Under the pieces are notes generated by a model that did no database searches, was not told where the DNA came from, and saw only the letters and a list, made by a program, of their open reading frames with translations. Shown here in pieces: positions 1-12,729 of a stretch of 35,000 bases of DNA. Source of the DNA: Glandiceps talaboti (lineage: Eukaryota > Hemichordata > Enteropneusta > Spengelidae); NCBI RefSeq assembly GCF_964340395.1, contig NC_135558.1, forward strand, positions 15,466,000-15,500,999, written 5' to 3'. The translations under genes and the position numbers were made by a program. Every line of letters begins with the position of its first letter. The first letter of the stretch is position 1.

Positions 1-620
1 ATGTAAACTCATGAACATACAGCTAGGAGCTATACTACAACTCTCTGGTAGTGATTATCTTTTTGTATTCAATATTTAAAAAAAAAACCCACAACAAGTC
101 ACTTTTATAATTTCAACTTATTATAACGATTTGGGCACGAGATTGATATTAATTACTATCATGATAGCGGAAATGTACACTGAAACTGTACCTGTGATAT
201 GATGTACTTTTCCGTTGATAGAATTTCTAAATTCTAGGCAAAGGTATAATGAATATAATGAATACTTGCCTAAAAGACATGTTGAATTCAAGCAAGGGAG
301 TTCGGTGAATGTTTTCTGTAAGTGTAGGAACTCTGGTTAGACTCCCAAATGCAATCTGTTTTGCTCAATGACTGTACGTTGCCCCTATATGTTTCTGAAA
401 ATATGCCGAAAGCCTTGGGATCAAAATTTACTTGTCAGCTGCAGTAGGTGTAGAAAGAGATGTTGCGACGATGACATAATACACGTATGTTACTGTTACC
501 TATCTAACATGTGAGGTCATGCCCTTACTAAAGGTAAATTAATACATCAGTTCTACGTGTAGATTTCCATGGTAATGCTCTTTCACAGTCTCATCAGTTT
601 CCTGTCAGCAGCGTCACACT
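1..620. other. Non-coding, nothing recognised
   Basis: Unique-looking AT-rich sequence. No frame, RNA or repeat could be supported. Confidence 0.5.
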
Positions 621-623
621 TCA

Positions 624-720
624 GGATGTGTGTGCGTCTGTGCGTGTCTGTGTGTATGCGCGCGTTTGCGTCTGTGCCTGTACATTGTGTGTCTGTGTGT
701 GTGTGTGTGTGTCTGTGTGG

Positions 721-759
<39 letters not shown>

Positions 760-958
760 GTGTGTGTGTCAGCCATCGAGGGCGTTTGAGAGACAACAAG
801 ACATACATACATACATACATACATACATACATACACACACACATGCACACACACACACATACATACATACATACATAGATACACACACACATACATACAC
901 ACACACACATACATACATACATACATACATACATACATACATACATACATACATACAT

Positions 959-1005
<47 letters not shown>

Positions 1006-1045
1006 TACAGACAGACAGACAGACAGACATCACCATAGACAGATA
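624..1045. repeat. Compound microsatellite with mirrored halves
   Basis: (TG)n and (TGTC)n (718-757) occupy the left half. After 30 unique bases (771-800) come (ACAT)n, (CA)n and then (GACA)n (960-1028). The two halves are complementary in unit type, so the tract can fold as a large inverted repeat. The long frames across it are repeat artefacts. Confidence 0.95.
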
Positions 1046-1084
1046 CATATATGTAAATGAGATCTCGTCTGTGTTATGACAGTG

Positions 1085-1160
1085 GGACGAACGAACGAAC
1101 TAACGAACGGACAGACATGTACAGGCAGGAAGACAGAGACAGACAGACATCACTATAGCA
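1085..1160. repeat. Degenerate (ACGA)n/(GACA)n satellite flank
   Basis: GACGAACGAACGAAC is followed by imperfect GACA units. The segment ends in AGACATCACTATAG (to about 1157), an almost exact copy of AGACATCACCATAG at 1025-1038. This points to a local duplication of the microsatellite edge. Confidence 0.7.
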
Positions 1161-1529
1161 TTACCCTCTCTTACGGAAGGTAAATAATTGGAAGATTATG
1201 AGATGAGACGTTGTGGGAAAGAAACAAAGTTACCAGCTTTACAATTCTTGAAATTATTTCAGTAATTGTTTCAATGGTTAATAGGGAAATGTAGAGTTCC
1301 TAAATAACTTCCTATGGTGCCTATCCCTAGTGTACAGCAGGTCTCTTCGGAGCTAGATTTGATAGTTTCTATCTAGAGGCCGTAGAAAGGGTTCCCAGAA
1401 TTTATTTTTCTGTGTTTCCTAGATTACAGTCTAAGGAATGCAGACTAAAATTGCTTATTCATTTGAAATGATGCGCTAAACCTGTAATCGTCATTGTTAT
1501 AATGTCACTTTGAAAGTAAAAGCATTTAT

Positions 1530-1560
1530 TAAAAAAACACATTAATAATGTGTTTTTTTA
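1530..1560. repeat. Perfect 15-bp-arm palindrome
   Basis: TAAAAAAACACATTA and its exact reverse complement are separated by one base. It may be a relic of a short fold-back element or a strong hairpin. Nothing around it indicates a terminator or gene. Confidence 0.7.
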
Positions 1561-1849
1561 CGTAAACTCGAAAAAGAAAGTAGGTTATCACTTTTTGTAT
1601 GCGATATCATAATGTTATGTATACATAATGTTTTCTTTGATGTAATGAGGTCGGCGAGTTTCAAACTGAATATGGCTGTTGAAACTCAAAACACATAAAA
1701 TTCCATATATTTACGAGATAGACATGTAAGGAACAAATATTAATCAGTTTTTACAAACTGAGTGGTAGCAGAAATACTATTTATTGTTCTAAGCATATAG
1801 TGGAGGATCTATGGTTCAAGTAATCCCAAAACCGATATCTAAGTTTTTA

Positions 1850-1945
1850 TTTAACAAACGTCAGTACAATTGGAGTTCGACAAGGGAGATTTTGATCCCC
1901 CTTTCATTTCAATATTTATACTGTTTAACTTGCACTTGCTGCAAC
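1850..1945 (+). mobile_element. Small LINE reverse-transcriptase fragment
   Basis: One plus-strand frame reads VSTIGVRQGRF, stop, SPFHFNIYTV, stop, LALAATR. This keeps the RT motif-B block GVRQGxxxSPxxFNIYxxxLAL of non-LTR retrotransposons across two stops. No other motif is recognisable on either side, so it is a short relic. Confidence 0.5.
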
Positions 1946-2050
1946 TAGGACATTTTTTTATCAAGTAATAAAGGATATATTCACTAAAAAACTGTAAATT
2001 TCTTCTAAAAATACATTGTATCTGTTAATTAGTGGGCAATATTATTTAAA

Positions 2051-2190
2051 CAATAATGTACGCCCTCCCAGCCCATAATGGACTCAAGCAAACTTTGAAC
2101 GACATAATGGGCTCGGCTGTCGCCTCGCCCATTATGGAGTGCAAAGTTTGCTTGAGTCCATTATGGACTGGGAGAGGGCGTACATTATTG
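2051..2190. mobile_element. Fold-back (MITE-like) hairpin element
   Basis: The 140-bp segment folds on itself. The left end CAATAATGTACGCCCTC (2051 onward) is the reverse complement of the right end finishing at 2190, and the arms continue through CCATAATGGACTCAAGCAAA and CTTTG with few mismatches. A second, shorter inner pair (ATAATGGGC/GCCCATTAT) lies near the centre. The 66-codon frame crossing it is a by-product of the palindrome. No coding capacity; family unknown. Confidence 0.65.
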
Positions 2191-2590
2191 TTATTATTTT
2201 ACAGTTTTGCCAATTCCAGTGAATTTGTAGACCGAGAAACGCAAAACAACGTATAATATACACAGCGCTGAACATCGTCTGTCATGTTCGGCCCTGAAGC
2301 TGAATACTAATCATAGCGACACACGTACGTACACGTACACATACATATACACTTCAATGAACTGCTGTGAACACAAATTTGTTTCATGAATGCGTTGTAT
2401 TTTTAAACAGTGGAAATGACAATCATAAGTAACAACATACATTTCGAAAAAATACCTTACGGACATAAGCTTGTATTGTTATGCTCGTTCCGGGGCCGCG
2501 ATGCCCAATAACGGAGTACGTACATTATCAGTAATAATGTACAGCGATGACGTCACAAAATTCACTGGAATTGGTAATGTTATAATATGA
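2191..2590. repeat. Outer inverted repeat of a composite around the fold-back element
   Basis: CCAATTCCAGTGAATTTGT at 2210-2228 recurs inverted as ACAAAATTCACTGGAATTGG at 2555-2574. Close to the right copy, TACATTATCAGTAATAATGTA (about 2521-2541) is itself a palindrome built from the same GTACATTATT end sequence as the fold-back element. This suggests nested or related non-autonomous DNA elements. Confidence 0.5.
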
Positions 2591-2599
2591 TTGTAGTTA

Positions 2600-5500
2600 G
2601 TGTAGTGGCAAAGTGAGTGAAATATCGATTTTGAATATGGCACCCCATTAAAACTGTACTAGTTGTAACTTGGGTAATTAGACATTGCACCTGTTAATCT
2701 GTGGTTGATATTATCCACAAGCAGTAAAGAAACAGGTTGAAATTATCATCGACGTTGAGGGTGGTGATTTTTGACTGCAAACCCCAAAATCATTTTGATT
2801 TATTTTATCGTGTATACAGCTATAAACAATAGGTGTACTTGAGGCAATACTGTGTATGATATTACGAGTAATAAGTTATTGTACCTAACACCACATTTCC
2901 CAAGTTGGAGCATTATTGCAGCTTTTAAACAGAATACTAATGCTAGAGTTGGTGGGGAGTTGTATGATCATAATTTATCATAACATTATATGGACTGGCG
3001 ATGCGTATCGGATTGCTCCATCGACAATAAGGTTTCAAGAAACTTCATGTTCTATATACTGAGTATCATGATATCATTTACAGAAAAACTGCTCTAAAAT
3101 GCATTTATGTACACTCAACATCTTTTGCCATGCTTCCTATCATTGTTTGTGAAAGTTCTCTTGACTTCGTTCCACATTTAAATACTTGATGTATTATTCA
3201 TATATTATCATCACGATATATCTTGAAATAAACAAATAACGTAGAACACTTTATGGTAAGGCCTATTTACTACTGAGGCAGATTTCAGTATACACTATCC
3301 CATTCACGCAAACCAGAGCACATACTTCTGCTGATACTCTTGGTGGGTACGTTTTGGCGGGTGAAGTAAAGAAGCATGTGGTTTACGAATATACCCGCTC
3401 CTCTCCTCACCCCACAACTAACAGTTAATTGACTGCATTGCGCTTTGTTACGACATTAATTTACAATGGTGGCAGTGGTGGGATGTGGTAGTAGTACGAT
3501 TTGGAACTTGTGGCAGCGGTGAGAACATGCCAATATTACAAAATAATGAAAAGTTAGATTTAACAAACAAGTCAAAGTAATATGTGACCCTCCCTAACTT
3601 CCATTTTCAAATTTAGGGCCCTCCCCCGAGGAATTCCCCTGGCTCTCCCCTTGTGATTAGTGAAAGGCCCCTTATAAATTAGCTGTTCGTGTCAGTGTAC
3701 TGCACCACTAACCATAAAATACAAAAGGGAACTAAATACAGGACAACAACAGTATACAACGAAACCTCTTCTTTGACCTGTGTAATATGTTCTGGGTTCC
3801 TGTTTATATAATTGAATTCAGAGCCTGACGTTGGGTACATGCAGAGTTGAAGGCATTTGTTAAATTTATAATCATGACACACCGTATTGTGCGAGAAACC
3901 TAGACAGAACGATACGAGTAAAATTGTAGTGTCGAGTAGTCAGTGATATTCTGCACGTTTTCCGTCTCGCATTCAGAAAGTGTTGTTAAAACACTTACTG
4001 AATAGTATACATTATATAAACACTGCCATGTGTATTTCCGTAACTGTGTTTGATAATGAGAATAGGGTTAAGGGAAAATAATTTCTGACGTACGTGAGCA
4101 GGCAATGAAATATATTTCATCCCTATCCACGTACTTCCGATTCCTATGAGTTTTTTCGCTTGCATGACAAGAAAAAGGACACTAACACTTTTCCAATAAT
4201 CCCTGTTCATAATTTGGTCACTTTTTTCAGAATTATATATCCTGAGACGGAATTCACAGATTTGCACATACCCGAATATCGGTGTTGGGGAGTTGTTCTA
4301 TCTTGGTTCTGCACCAACAATACAAGCATGTACACGGATACCAAGCTTTCTAGATTTCTTGACGTCTTATCAACTTCGTCTTGGGAAGATCGCAGACGTT
4401 AAAGTCTTTGAAATGTAATCTCGAATTACCCTGCTATGACGTCTTCCGTAAACTGTTCTGTGGTGTGAGCTGTCACAATGACCTACTTACCTACTAGTAT
4501 TTGGCACGTTAATGCCCCTTTGACCCAATTCAGGATGTAAACTATTCAATTGCATGAATAAATGAGATGCAAATAGAATGCCATCCGTATGGGCATTCCT
4601 TTAGAGTTTTGGTCATACACACATTAATTGCGGTAATGCGATTCTGAGCTATAGCTAGCATACATGATGTGCCCCTTAATTAGCAAATTCACTATACCAA
4701 ATTATATCAATTTCATGTGGTTGCCATGCAGTCAATGTAATCTCGTGGGATCTTGTGAGATCTGCCGCGAGACTGAAAATGGCCTAATACGGAAAATCGT
4801 TATTTTTGCAAATTAATATTCATATGATGTTAACTAAAACATGTTCAGTTCTAGTCATTGTCCTAAAGAATGTGAGTATTTGTTTCGTTTGAAGTAAACC
4901 AGCAGTTTTTGAGAAACCAATGTCTCAAACATATGAACACACAGCCGGAAACACAGACACATACATTACTAATATATGAACTTCTCTTTTGTAACGTAAA
5001 AACAACATCTTTATGATACAAGGCAGATATCAATGGGGGGTTTCAGAAACCTCAAGTAAATAAATAAATAAATTCTTGACAAACAATTTTTGCGGCTATC
5101 AAAACCATAAAGGTAATATTCTATTTTAGCTATAGTATTTAATATTATCCGTAGTTACAAACGAATGTTAACCGTGTATGTATAGTTTGTCGATGGAATT
5201 CATACTTTCATTCCATGTCAAACAATTTTTCATTTATTTCAGATTATCGTTTTATTTTTCGTCAAACTAGAATTTTTTTAAGGGTTATATATAATTGAAA
5301 GTTTTTTTTAAAATAAATTTTCGAAATTAATTAATATCGGACCTTGGTCACAAAAAATTCGAAAATAATTAATGAAATAAAATAATACTTTTGGCCTGAA
5401 CGGCTTTCCATACAATACATGCTGTGACACTGATGAGTACGTTATGGCTTTTTACCTCATTTTCTAACAAATAATTAATTGTAGGTGAATGTAAAATCAT

Positions 5501-5950
5501 GAAATGACTCTCCAAAACCCATGTTTATGAAAATGTCTTTATTTCATGGAGTGGTGTTAATCTGTAATATGCTAGTTTACTATGCACAAACAAAAACTGA
5601 AAAGGGTGTACTCAAGTTAAGATTGGAATGCTGTGTTTAATTAATGGCAATACGGCAATGGTGTAATAGAAATCCGGATCTGAACGCCACAGTCACTAAC
5701 ATGTAATTTTGACTTACAGTTGATCTTTCGGTGACATTTCAGACTGTTTATTCAATATCTTTTTATGAAATAGTATGCTTACACACAAACACACACAGTG
5801 AAGATATACCAAAAGTCCCAACCATAAAAAACAAACGACCACAACAAAACTTTACTTCTATGTGAGCAAATGGCGACAAAGTTTAAAACAACTTTTTTTC
5901 TTCAAAAAATGAATGGCGTTTAGTTAAAAATTACATGAACACCACAACAT
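2600..5950. other. Non-coding AT-rich stretch
   Basis: Only short random frames are present. A small hairpin (TCTCG...CGAGA, about 4741-4773) and a very AT-rich stretch (5220-5400) with TTCGAAA-type inverted bits are visible. No gene or element is recognised. Confidence 0.5.
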
Positions 5951-5957
5951 AGTATTT

Positions 5958-6589
5958 GTGTGCAGTTCTTTTTCTTCATTATTTGTGAACAGGATTTCAA
6001 AGAAACTGACAATGTGTAAACACTAAAATGTATCTGTGATAGACAGGAACTGGCTAGAATTTTGATAATTTGTCCTGAAGGCCAATGTCAAAGGTCAATG
6101 TCTTCAAAGATAGCTTGCCTCTGATGATATGAGCGTAGACACTCGGATGGAGTCAGTGTGCATTACAGTTTCTGAGTCATGCAGTAAATAATGATTTCTA
6201 ACTACAAATATGTCTACCATTCAGTAAAAGTAGTATGAGCGCCAAAAATAATGGCTGGGTGTAGTTCTTTTCTTCAATATTACCTGTAAATATGATTTAA
6301 AAATAAATTGTGAATATGTAGGTACACTACAATGTGTCTATATCACAGAAACATCGTAGTGATTACTTTTGGTACTCATATCACTTTTTTACTCAATGGC
6401 AGTCATAGTTTTAGTGATCAATCATGATCTACCAATTAAATAAATAATAATAACAATAATAATATATGGAGACTGCATAAAAGTGTATGTTTGAGATGGA
6501 CAGAATATGTGAAGACTTGTCAAAGTCAATGTCTCGTTACAAAGTTAATTATCTGCAATATTGTCGTAGACACTGAAATGAATAGGACT
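5958..6589 (+). repeat. Ancient direct duplication (two diverged copies)
   Basis: 5958-6050 resembles 6258-6351 (shared blocks: GTAGTTCTTTTCTTCA, AATGTGT, ATC...ACAGGAAC/ACAGAAAC). 6091-6153 resembles 6522-6589 (AAGTCAATGTCT..., CGTAGACACT...). The second copy is longer by roughly 130 bases. No coding sign. It could be two copies of an unrecognised interspersed repeat. Confidence 0.5.
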
Positions 6590-6599
6590 TCCATGCCTT

Positions 6600-7960
6600 T
6601 ATTCTCCGCCTATCTATGGATGAATTGGTCCTTCTTGTAAAAATCTAAATCACCATTAGATTGTGATACTTCGGCCTGGAAAACAAAGAATAGAAAATTG
6701 CATGGTATAAGGGTTGATTGTCGAATCGACCGATAAGTTTATGTTTGGGGGATGCTTACATATTAAAGGTACAGAAATTGAGCAATTAAGTTGAGGATAG
6801 TAACAGAATCACAGTCACAATTCGGATTGCTCTTGTTATTTTCTTATTTCTGGTTGTGTGAGTCGATTTAAAAGTAAACAGAAGGAAAATGTGGCCCAAA
6901 TTGATCATGCTGTCTGCACGCGAGGGTTACGTTGACTATCAAATTTAAATAGACATATTGAAAAATCAGTCCAAATTATTTCTGTCTGCCAGTAGATGGA
7001 GCGATTAAAAAGACACAGGAGAATAGGTCTACTTTCTGACTGTTGCATTTGATTATTGTGCACAGGGAAAATTAAAGAAGGGTGAAAACATTGATACCAA
7101 TGTCGTAGATTGTATCTGAAAAATGTAAATAATTTTAATGGTGAGTCATATTTCAAATCGTACCTGTGGAGTAAGGGCTTCAAATATAGCCTGTCGATAG
7201 GATGGTTTTCTCAGACAAGAATGTCCAACATGCACCTATCAATAAAATCACTGGGATTAGATATCATGTACATTTAGAAATGTTACAATAGTAATCCATA
7301 ATAAAGTTTACATGTCAAAGCAAAGAAAAAGAAAGACACATTAAAATATTGATAGGCATACATAACAGCAAAGATAATACCATCCGATATCCAGCCATTA
7401 CAGATAATAGCCATTTTTGTTCAGACTAATTCATTAAATAGCGTCGTGCCAAAAAATATCAAAAGGTAATAATCTTGACCTTGTTCACAATGAATCTTCG
7501 TTACAAATCGCGATTCATATGAGCTGCATTGTATATGTGCTCCCTCAACTTAAATTATAATGACCGCAACAATGTTTGGTCATTTATGAATGATAACATG
7601 TAATTTTATTTCTAGTTGAAAATATTAATGTTGCCGTTTACATACTTTTTCAATGATCTTCTTTTTCCTCACATCGAAAACACGATGTCTGCATTGGTAT
7701 TCGCCAACCATCAACTGTATATGTTCAGAATCCGTCACTAGTATTACTTGACGATAAAGTCGACTTAGTATGTTCCCCATTTTGAGTTAGACTGTTATAC
7801 TTTTTGGTGTGGTTCTGAAATCCAGAGAGCAAATAATATGTTGGTCCTGTAATATTCGTCTAAAAAGGTCTTCTTCATTCTGGCATTTATTTTATGTCAT
7901 CGTTTCAGACACGCGCAAATACACATTAACACGCACACACGCACTCACACACAGAAAGAT
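6600..7960. other. Non-coding AT-rich stretch
   Basis: No supported feature. The 92-codon minus-strand frame at 6905-7183 has no recognisable motif. Confidence 0.5.
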
Positions 7961-7962
7961 AG

Positions 7963-8076
7963 ACATACATACATACATACATACATACATACATACATAC
8001 ATGCATACATGCATACATGCATGCATGCATGCATACATACATACATACATACATACATACATACATACATACATAC
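7963..8076. repeat. (ACAT)n microsatellite with ATGC interruptions
   Basis: About 28 tetranucleotide units. GCAT-containing variants are confined to 8001-8034, in the middle of the array. Confidence 0.95.
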
Positions 8077-8498
8077 ACCACTATAGAAAATATGAAACAT
8101 TGTAACAGTTGTGGATAAATATTCATAAAAATACATCAATATTAGCAATCATGGGAATGTTTACTATTTACCCTCGCCCAACCCTGTACTTACACTTGTC
8201 AACTAATTTGTTCATAGTCTGTAACTCAATATTACTCCCCCAGTACACGATTTGAGAATGTAGGCCTTGGACAGTTATCGTGCTCGATCACATTAAAAAA
8301 ACGCGTTTTCAGATAATTTCATGATCGGACAAAGAATGCAGGTAAAATGATTTCGGATTAAGGGACGATCGCACATTGTCGCACAAGCTCAATAAATGTA
8401 CATCGTTCCTTGAGGACTAAACCCCTCTCCCTCCCCATAAAGGAATGCTCATAATTTCGACATCCTAAGTTTATATATGATGTAAACCATGATGTAAA

Positions 8499-8528
8499 AT
8501 GCAATATAAAAACATGCAATATAAAAAC
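8499..8528 (+). repeat. Exact tandem pair of a 15-mer
   Basis: ATGCAATATAAAAAC occurs twice in direct succession. The surrounding sequence is unremarkable and AT-rich. Confidence 0.85.
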
Positions 8529-9523
8529 ATGGTAAACACGAAGTTCCAACCTTATGGACCTGTTTACTGATATAATGGTAAACACATCAAAATACTACAA
8601 TAAACCCAGCACTGTATCTCACATTATCAACTTAACAACACCTCAGTAGTAAATACAAAAGCTGTTATCATTGAAGGAGTGAAATTTTCCAAAATTTGCT
8701 TCGAAGTGCGGAAATTAAGTTGACACAGATACCCTTCCCCTAAACGAACGAAGTGCGCTTCATATTGAGCTTGTGTGACATTGTGTGATCGTCCATGAAT
8801 GTCTCAATCGCAGGTGTGAGATTTACAGATTTCAGACGTCGAGATGATTATCCTGGTTGTGCAAAAGTAGCAAGTAATACATTTCCTATCAATTCCTATA
8901 ATTCTTGTAGTTTAAAATAACAATGTTTTGACAAAAGGCATAGGCAAAATATCAACTTTGAACGCTCAATACGGTTCGAAAATTGAAATAGAATGAAAAA
9001 AGATGGTACTCTACAACTATGCAAAAAAATCTAAAGCGAAAGATATTCAGAGAGACAGCTACAGTTATTATTAAATTCAATATATTTACAACCATACATT
9101 CTATCTGTTAACATATACCTACCAATAAGTACTTGCACATTACTATAGACTATATATATTCACAACAATTTAAACCACAACAGTCTCATTGTAAACAATA
9201 CGAATACCGAATTTGAAATGTTAGCTGGGAATATGATGGATAGGGAAACGTAACATGAACCAAACTTCAAGTAGAATTTATACTCATCGAAAAGTTTCCC
9301 GTTTGTGTTTCATCTATATCTTCCGTACGAGTATAATTAGTTCGAAAAGACTGCTAATAAGTATCTGTCAGAAATACCTGTGCGAAAATTATGTCCTACA
9401 AACCGTTTGCTGATCAACTTATGTGCATTCCAAATCATACAGTACTTGATTTTTCAGGCTGTTGTAATATTACATACAAAATGGCAGCCGGCCGGACGAC
9501 TATCAAAAACCTATTCGGCAATC

Positions 9524-9555
9524 AAGTCACGTGCAATGCCTGTTTAAGTCACGTG
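9524..9555. promoter_or_regulatory. Pair of AAGTCACGTG E-box sites, 22 bp apart
   Basis: AAGTCACGTG occurs at 9524-9533 and 9546-9555. Both contain palindromic CACGTG, the bHLH-ZIP (USF/MITF/TFEB type) core. The preceding AAAATGGCAGCCGGCCGG (9479-9496) is unusually GC-rich for this window. A promoter here is possible, but no coding exon is recognisable nearby. Confidence 0.3.
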
Positions 9556-12500
9556 ATACATATGTGATCATAACCGCTGTGCTCGTTGAAACTGCTAATT
9601 TTGTTTTGATTCATGTTATTTATTTTCAAAGTAGTTAACACGTGCAACAATTCCTTGTTAAACAATATTTCTTTATCTTTAACAAAGACATGAAAACTTT
9701 TTTTAAATAAGACTCCACGTACTTCATAACCGTTTCGATGGAATTGTTATCACGTCAATCTTAAGTTGTCAATACAGTTTCACAGTGATTACTATCCTGA
9801 CAGATTTGCATTGTCCTTTCAATAACTTTACATTGTCCGTGTATTGAAGTGTCTTTACAGTCGCTGATGGCGTCCATTCGATTGTAAACAATGGCTTACT
9901 ATGTATATCGTTACTTTGAGACTCGTAAGAGTTAGAACCGTTAGATCAGAGTTCGCCAGATAAGCAATGTGATAAACAACGCTTTGCGGTGATTGATGAT
10001 TTCATTAAATACAGTAACCAATTTTGAAGAGCGGTCGAATAGTTACGTTGTTAGGCGCTAAATTCACACTTGGCTAATCATAGCAAATATCTTATACAAG
10101 CATTTACCCGTCTTCGCTCATTCGCTTTTGTTCCCAGTGTAGTGTTATAACAACTATTTGTGTTCATAGCCATTTTAAGGAAATATTTAGTAAACATAAT
10201 TAATGGGGGCAATCAATGTCGATTGGACAGGATTCTGCGTAGGAAAGGTTAACCTAGTCACCATACTGATGGCTGTCTTTAGAAAAATTAGCCATCAACG
10301 CGAATATGGCAGGCAGGTGGGCGTTTATTGTACTTCATGTTAAAAATTTAGAACAAAGTCCTTCTATTTACACAACTTTAACAACTACATGGTACGATAC
10401 CTTAGTAACTTAGAAGTTCTATTGATTTTTGGATATCGATCGTTGTGTGTGTGCCCAATTTCGTGTACAGTGTTTGTTCAATGTCCGAATTCCCGTTATA
10501 AGTTGTTCCATGGCCCGTCGTTCTTATTATTTATCTCCCAAAGTTGGTGTACGTGAAATAAAATATAGCAAAAAAAAAACTTTGTCGCCATGTCAACATT
10601 TAAAGTTTAAGCCTTCACTTCACTGTAATTAACTTGAACATAAGTTTTTAGGCTGATTACTAACAACAATGTCATTGATTAAGTTTGGTGTTATTTTTCC
10701 GCGTAAAATATGTGTAAGAAAAAACATTTCGTTTGAGCCAAGGAAGGCAGTGTATATGTGGAAACGAAATTTCACTTTTAAGAGTCATATGAAAAGGAAA
10801 AACAATATTTTTCGTTAGATTATTGCCAAACCTGAAATTAAAAAATATAGTCATTAGAGTTTTCTTTGTACATATGTATAATACTTGACTAATATTTCTA
10901 TACGCTCTTGCTATTTATGTAGTGCTAAATCGTGTTATGTTCCTGATAAGCCAAAATGAACGCAGAAACATTCAAAAGTTGAAGAAATGTCAAAGTTGGG
11001 CTTCACTCAGACTCAGATATCCTCTGCTGGTATAAAGTGCGTCAGTTGAGTGCCTCTGACTTGAAAGTCGTAACTTACCAAATCATCTCTGCGAAAATAC
11101 ATTGTTCTGATCTTCTTTTGGTAATCCTTTCGGAAAAGTATACCACCTTCTACCATTTCAAATAAATCAATATTGTCCATGTTGAGAAGAAAATATTGAG
11201 AAATCGAAAAGTTGTGACACGGATAAACATACGTCTACCTCCGTCTATCAAAAATTAGTTACATGAGCAGCGTGTATACGTCGTTACTCATTCAACTAAT
11301 AAGAATACGTGAAATCTAGCAGAGCATGCGCCATAGCATGCATCTCGGTCGAGTCCATAGGAATGTGCCCTCTACAATGCTCCAGACTTGTCAATGTGTT
11401 TTCGTCCATATAATAAACTTTGATAAACAATGGTTGCTATAGAAACGTAACTACTAACACTGATTGTAAGTGCGAACATTCGACTTACTAATCGATAAAT
11501 GAATCATGAGTCATTGGTTTGTTTATTTAGTGTACGCCATTACAAGTTACTTCGACACCCCTAACATTCCACATTAGATGGATTGTAACACACCCACGTT
11601 AAGATCTAAACATTGACATTGATCTCCAATGTTTCTATCACCCTCCCTAAAGCGTTCCTTGATCTGAATAGCATACTAATGTCTTGAAGACACAAGCTTG
11701 AAAGGAATGGGTTTACCATTAAAATACGTTCATTCAAAAAGGCGAATGCGACGATCCTTTTACAGCATGTTATTTTTAAGTCGAGCGATTTGAAATTACT
11801 TAGTAAAGTACAAACATTTTCATTGTCTACCTTAGACATGGGATATTCTTGTAGCAAGTTTACAAATACGAAGGTTAGTTTATTCAATTTATTGCCTAAC
11901 CTGCTTTGTTGCCTACTTTTGAATTTTTTCCAAGGATTTATAAACGGTATCCCTCACAAAGCACCACCAGAAACTGCATGATATTGAACATACGGTTACT
12001 AACTATATGGAATTTGCAAATCATGTGCAAACGTTCCCCAAGAAAAATCTCTTATAGGCACTAAAACGTGTAGTGATGCTACACATACATCCCAGCTTAT
12101 AACGTTACTGCCCCGGGCCTGACTATAGGAATTAACTGCTTATCAGTGACATTTGTAGTTATAAATATAAAGGATAACGCACCAAATCCCCACATTATAG
12201 ATCCAGATAAAATGTTACAAATGCATCTAGAAACGACTGCAAGGAACGTGATGAATAAGGGTGCAAAATTATAGATTTTGTCATACGTTCCCTAAGAAGA
12301 AGTAACATCACATAATTACACATCGGGCTTATGATGTATCTAGTAGATATTTCCCGGGCACTTACTCGAAAGTTTTGACAGTGAAGTGTCTGATATATAT
12401 TCTACCATGTAATTATTTATGGAATAGTGAAAATGTATTTAACTTATTTGTTTTGTCTTTTCTTAAGCAAAACCAATTGAACCTGATCTCATGAGCCCCT

Positions 12501-12603
12501 TCTGGTTAGCAGCAGGGAAAACTAAATGTTCGGGTTGATGTATTAAATAGTAGGGTGACTGTGTTGCTCTCTCTGTCTTTATACTTAAGGACAATTTGGA
12601 GAA

Positions 12604-12727
<124 letters not shown>

Positions 12728-12729
12728 GT

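Larger units (their letters stand above)
8080..12600. other. Long non-coding stretch
   Basis: Apart from the 15-mer pair at 8499 and the E-box pair at 9524-9555, nothing could be supported. Frames of 60-98 codons (for example 10429-10632 and 11606-11887 minus) show no family motif or codon pattern. Confidence 0.5.

Noticed and set aside
569-1060. Long open frames on both strands
   Set aside because: They consist of microsatellite translation (Thr-His-Ile-Tyr and Cys-Val-Tyr runs); simple repeats lack stops in several frames.
2056-2256. 66-codon frame
   Set aside because: It crosses the fold-back element and is explained by the palindrome.
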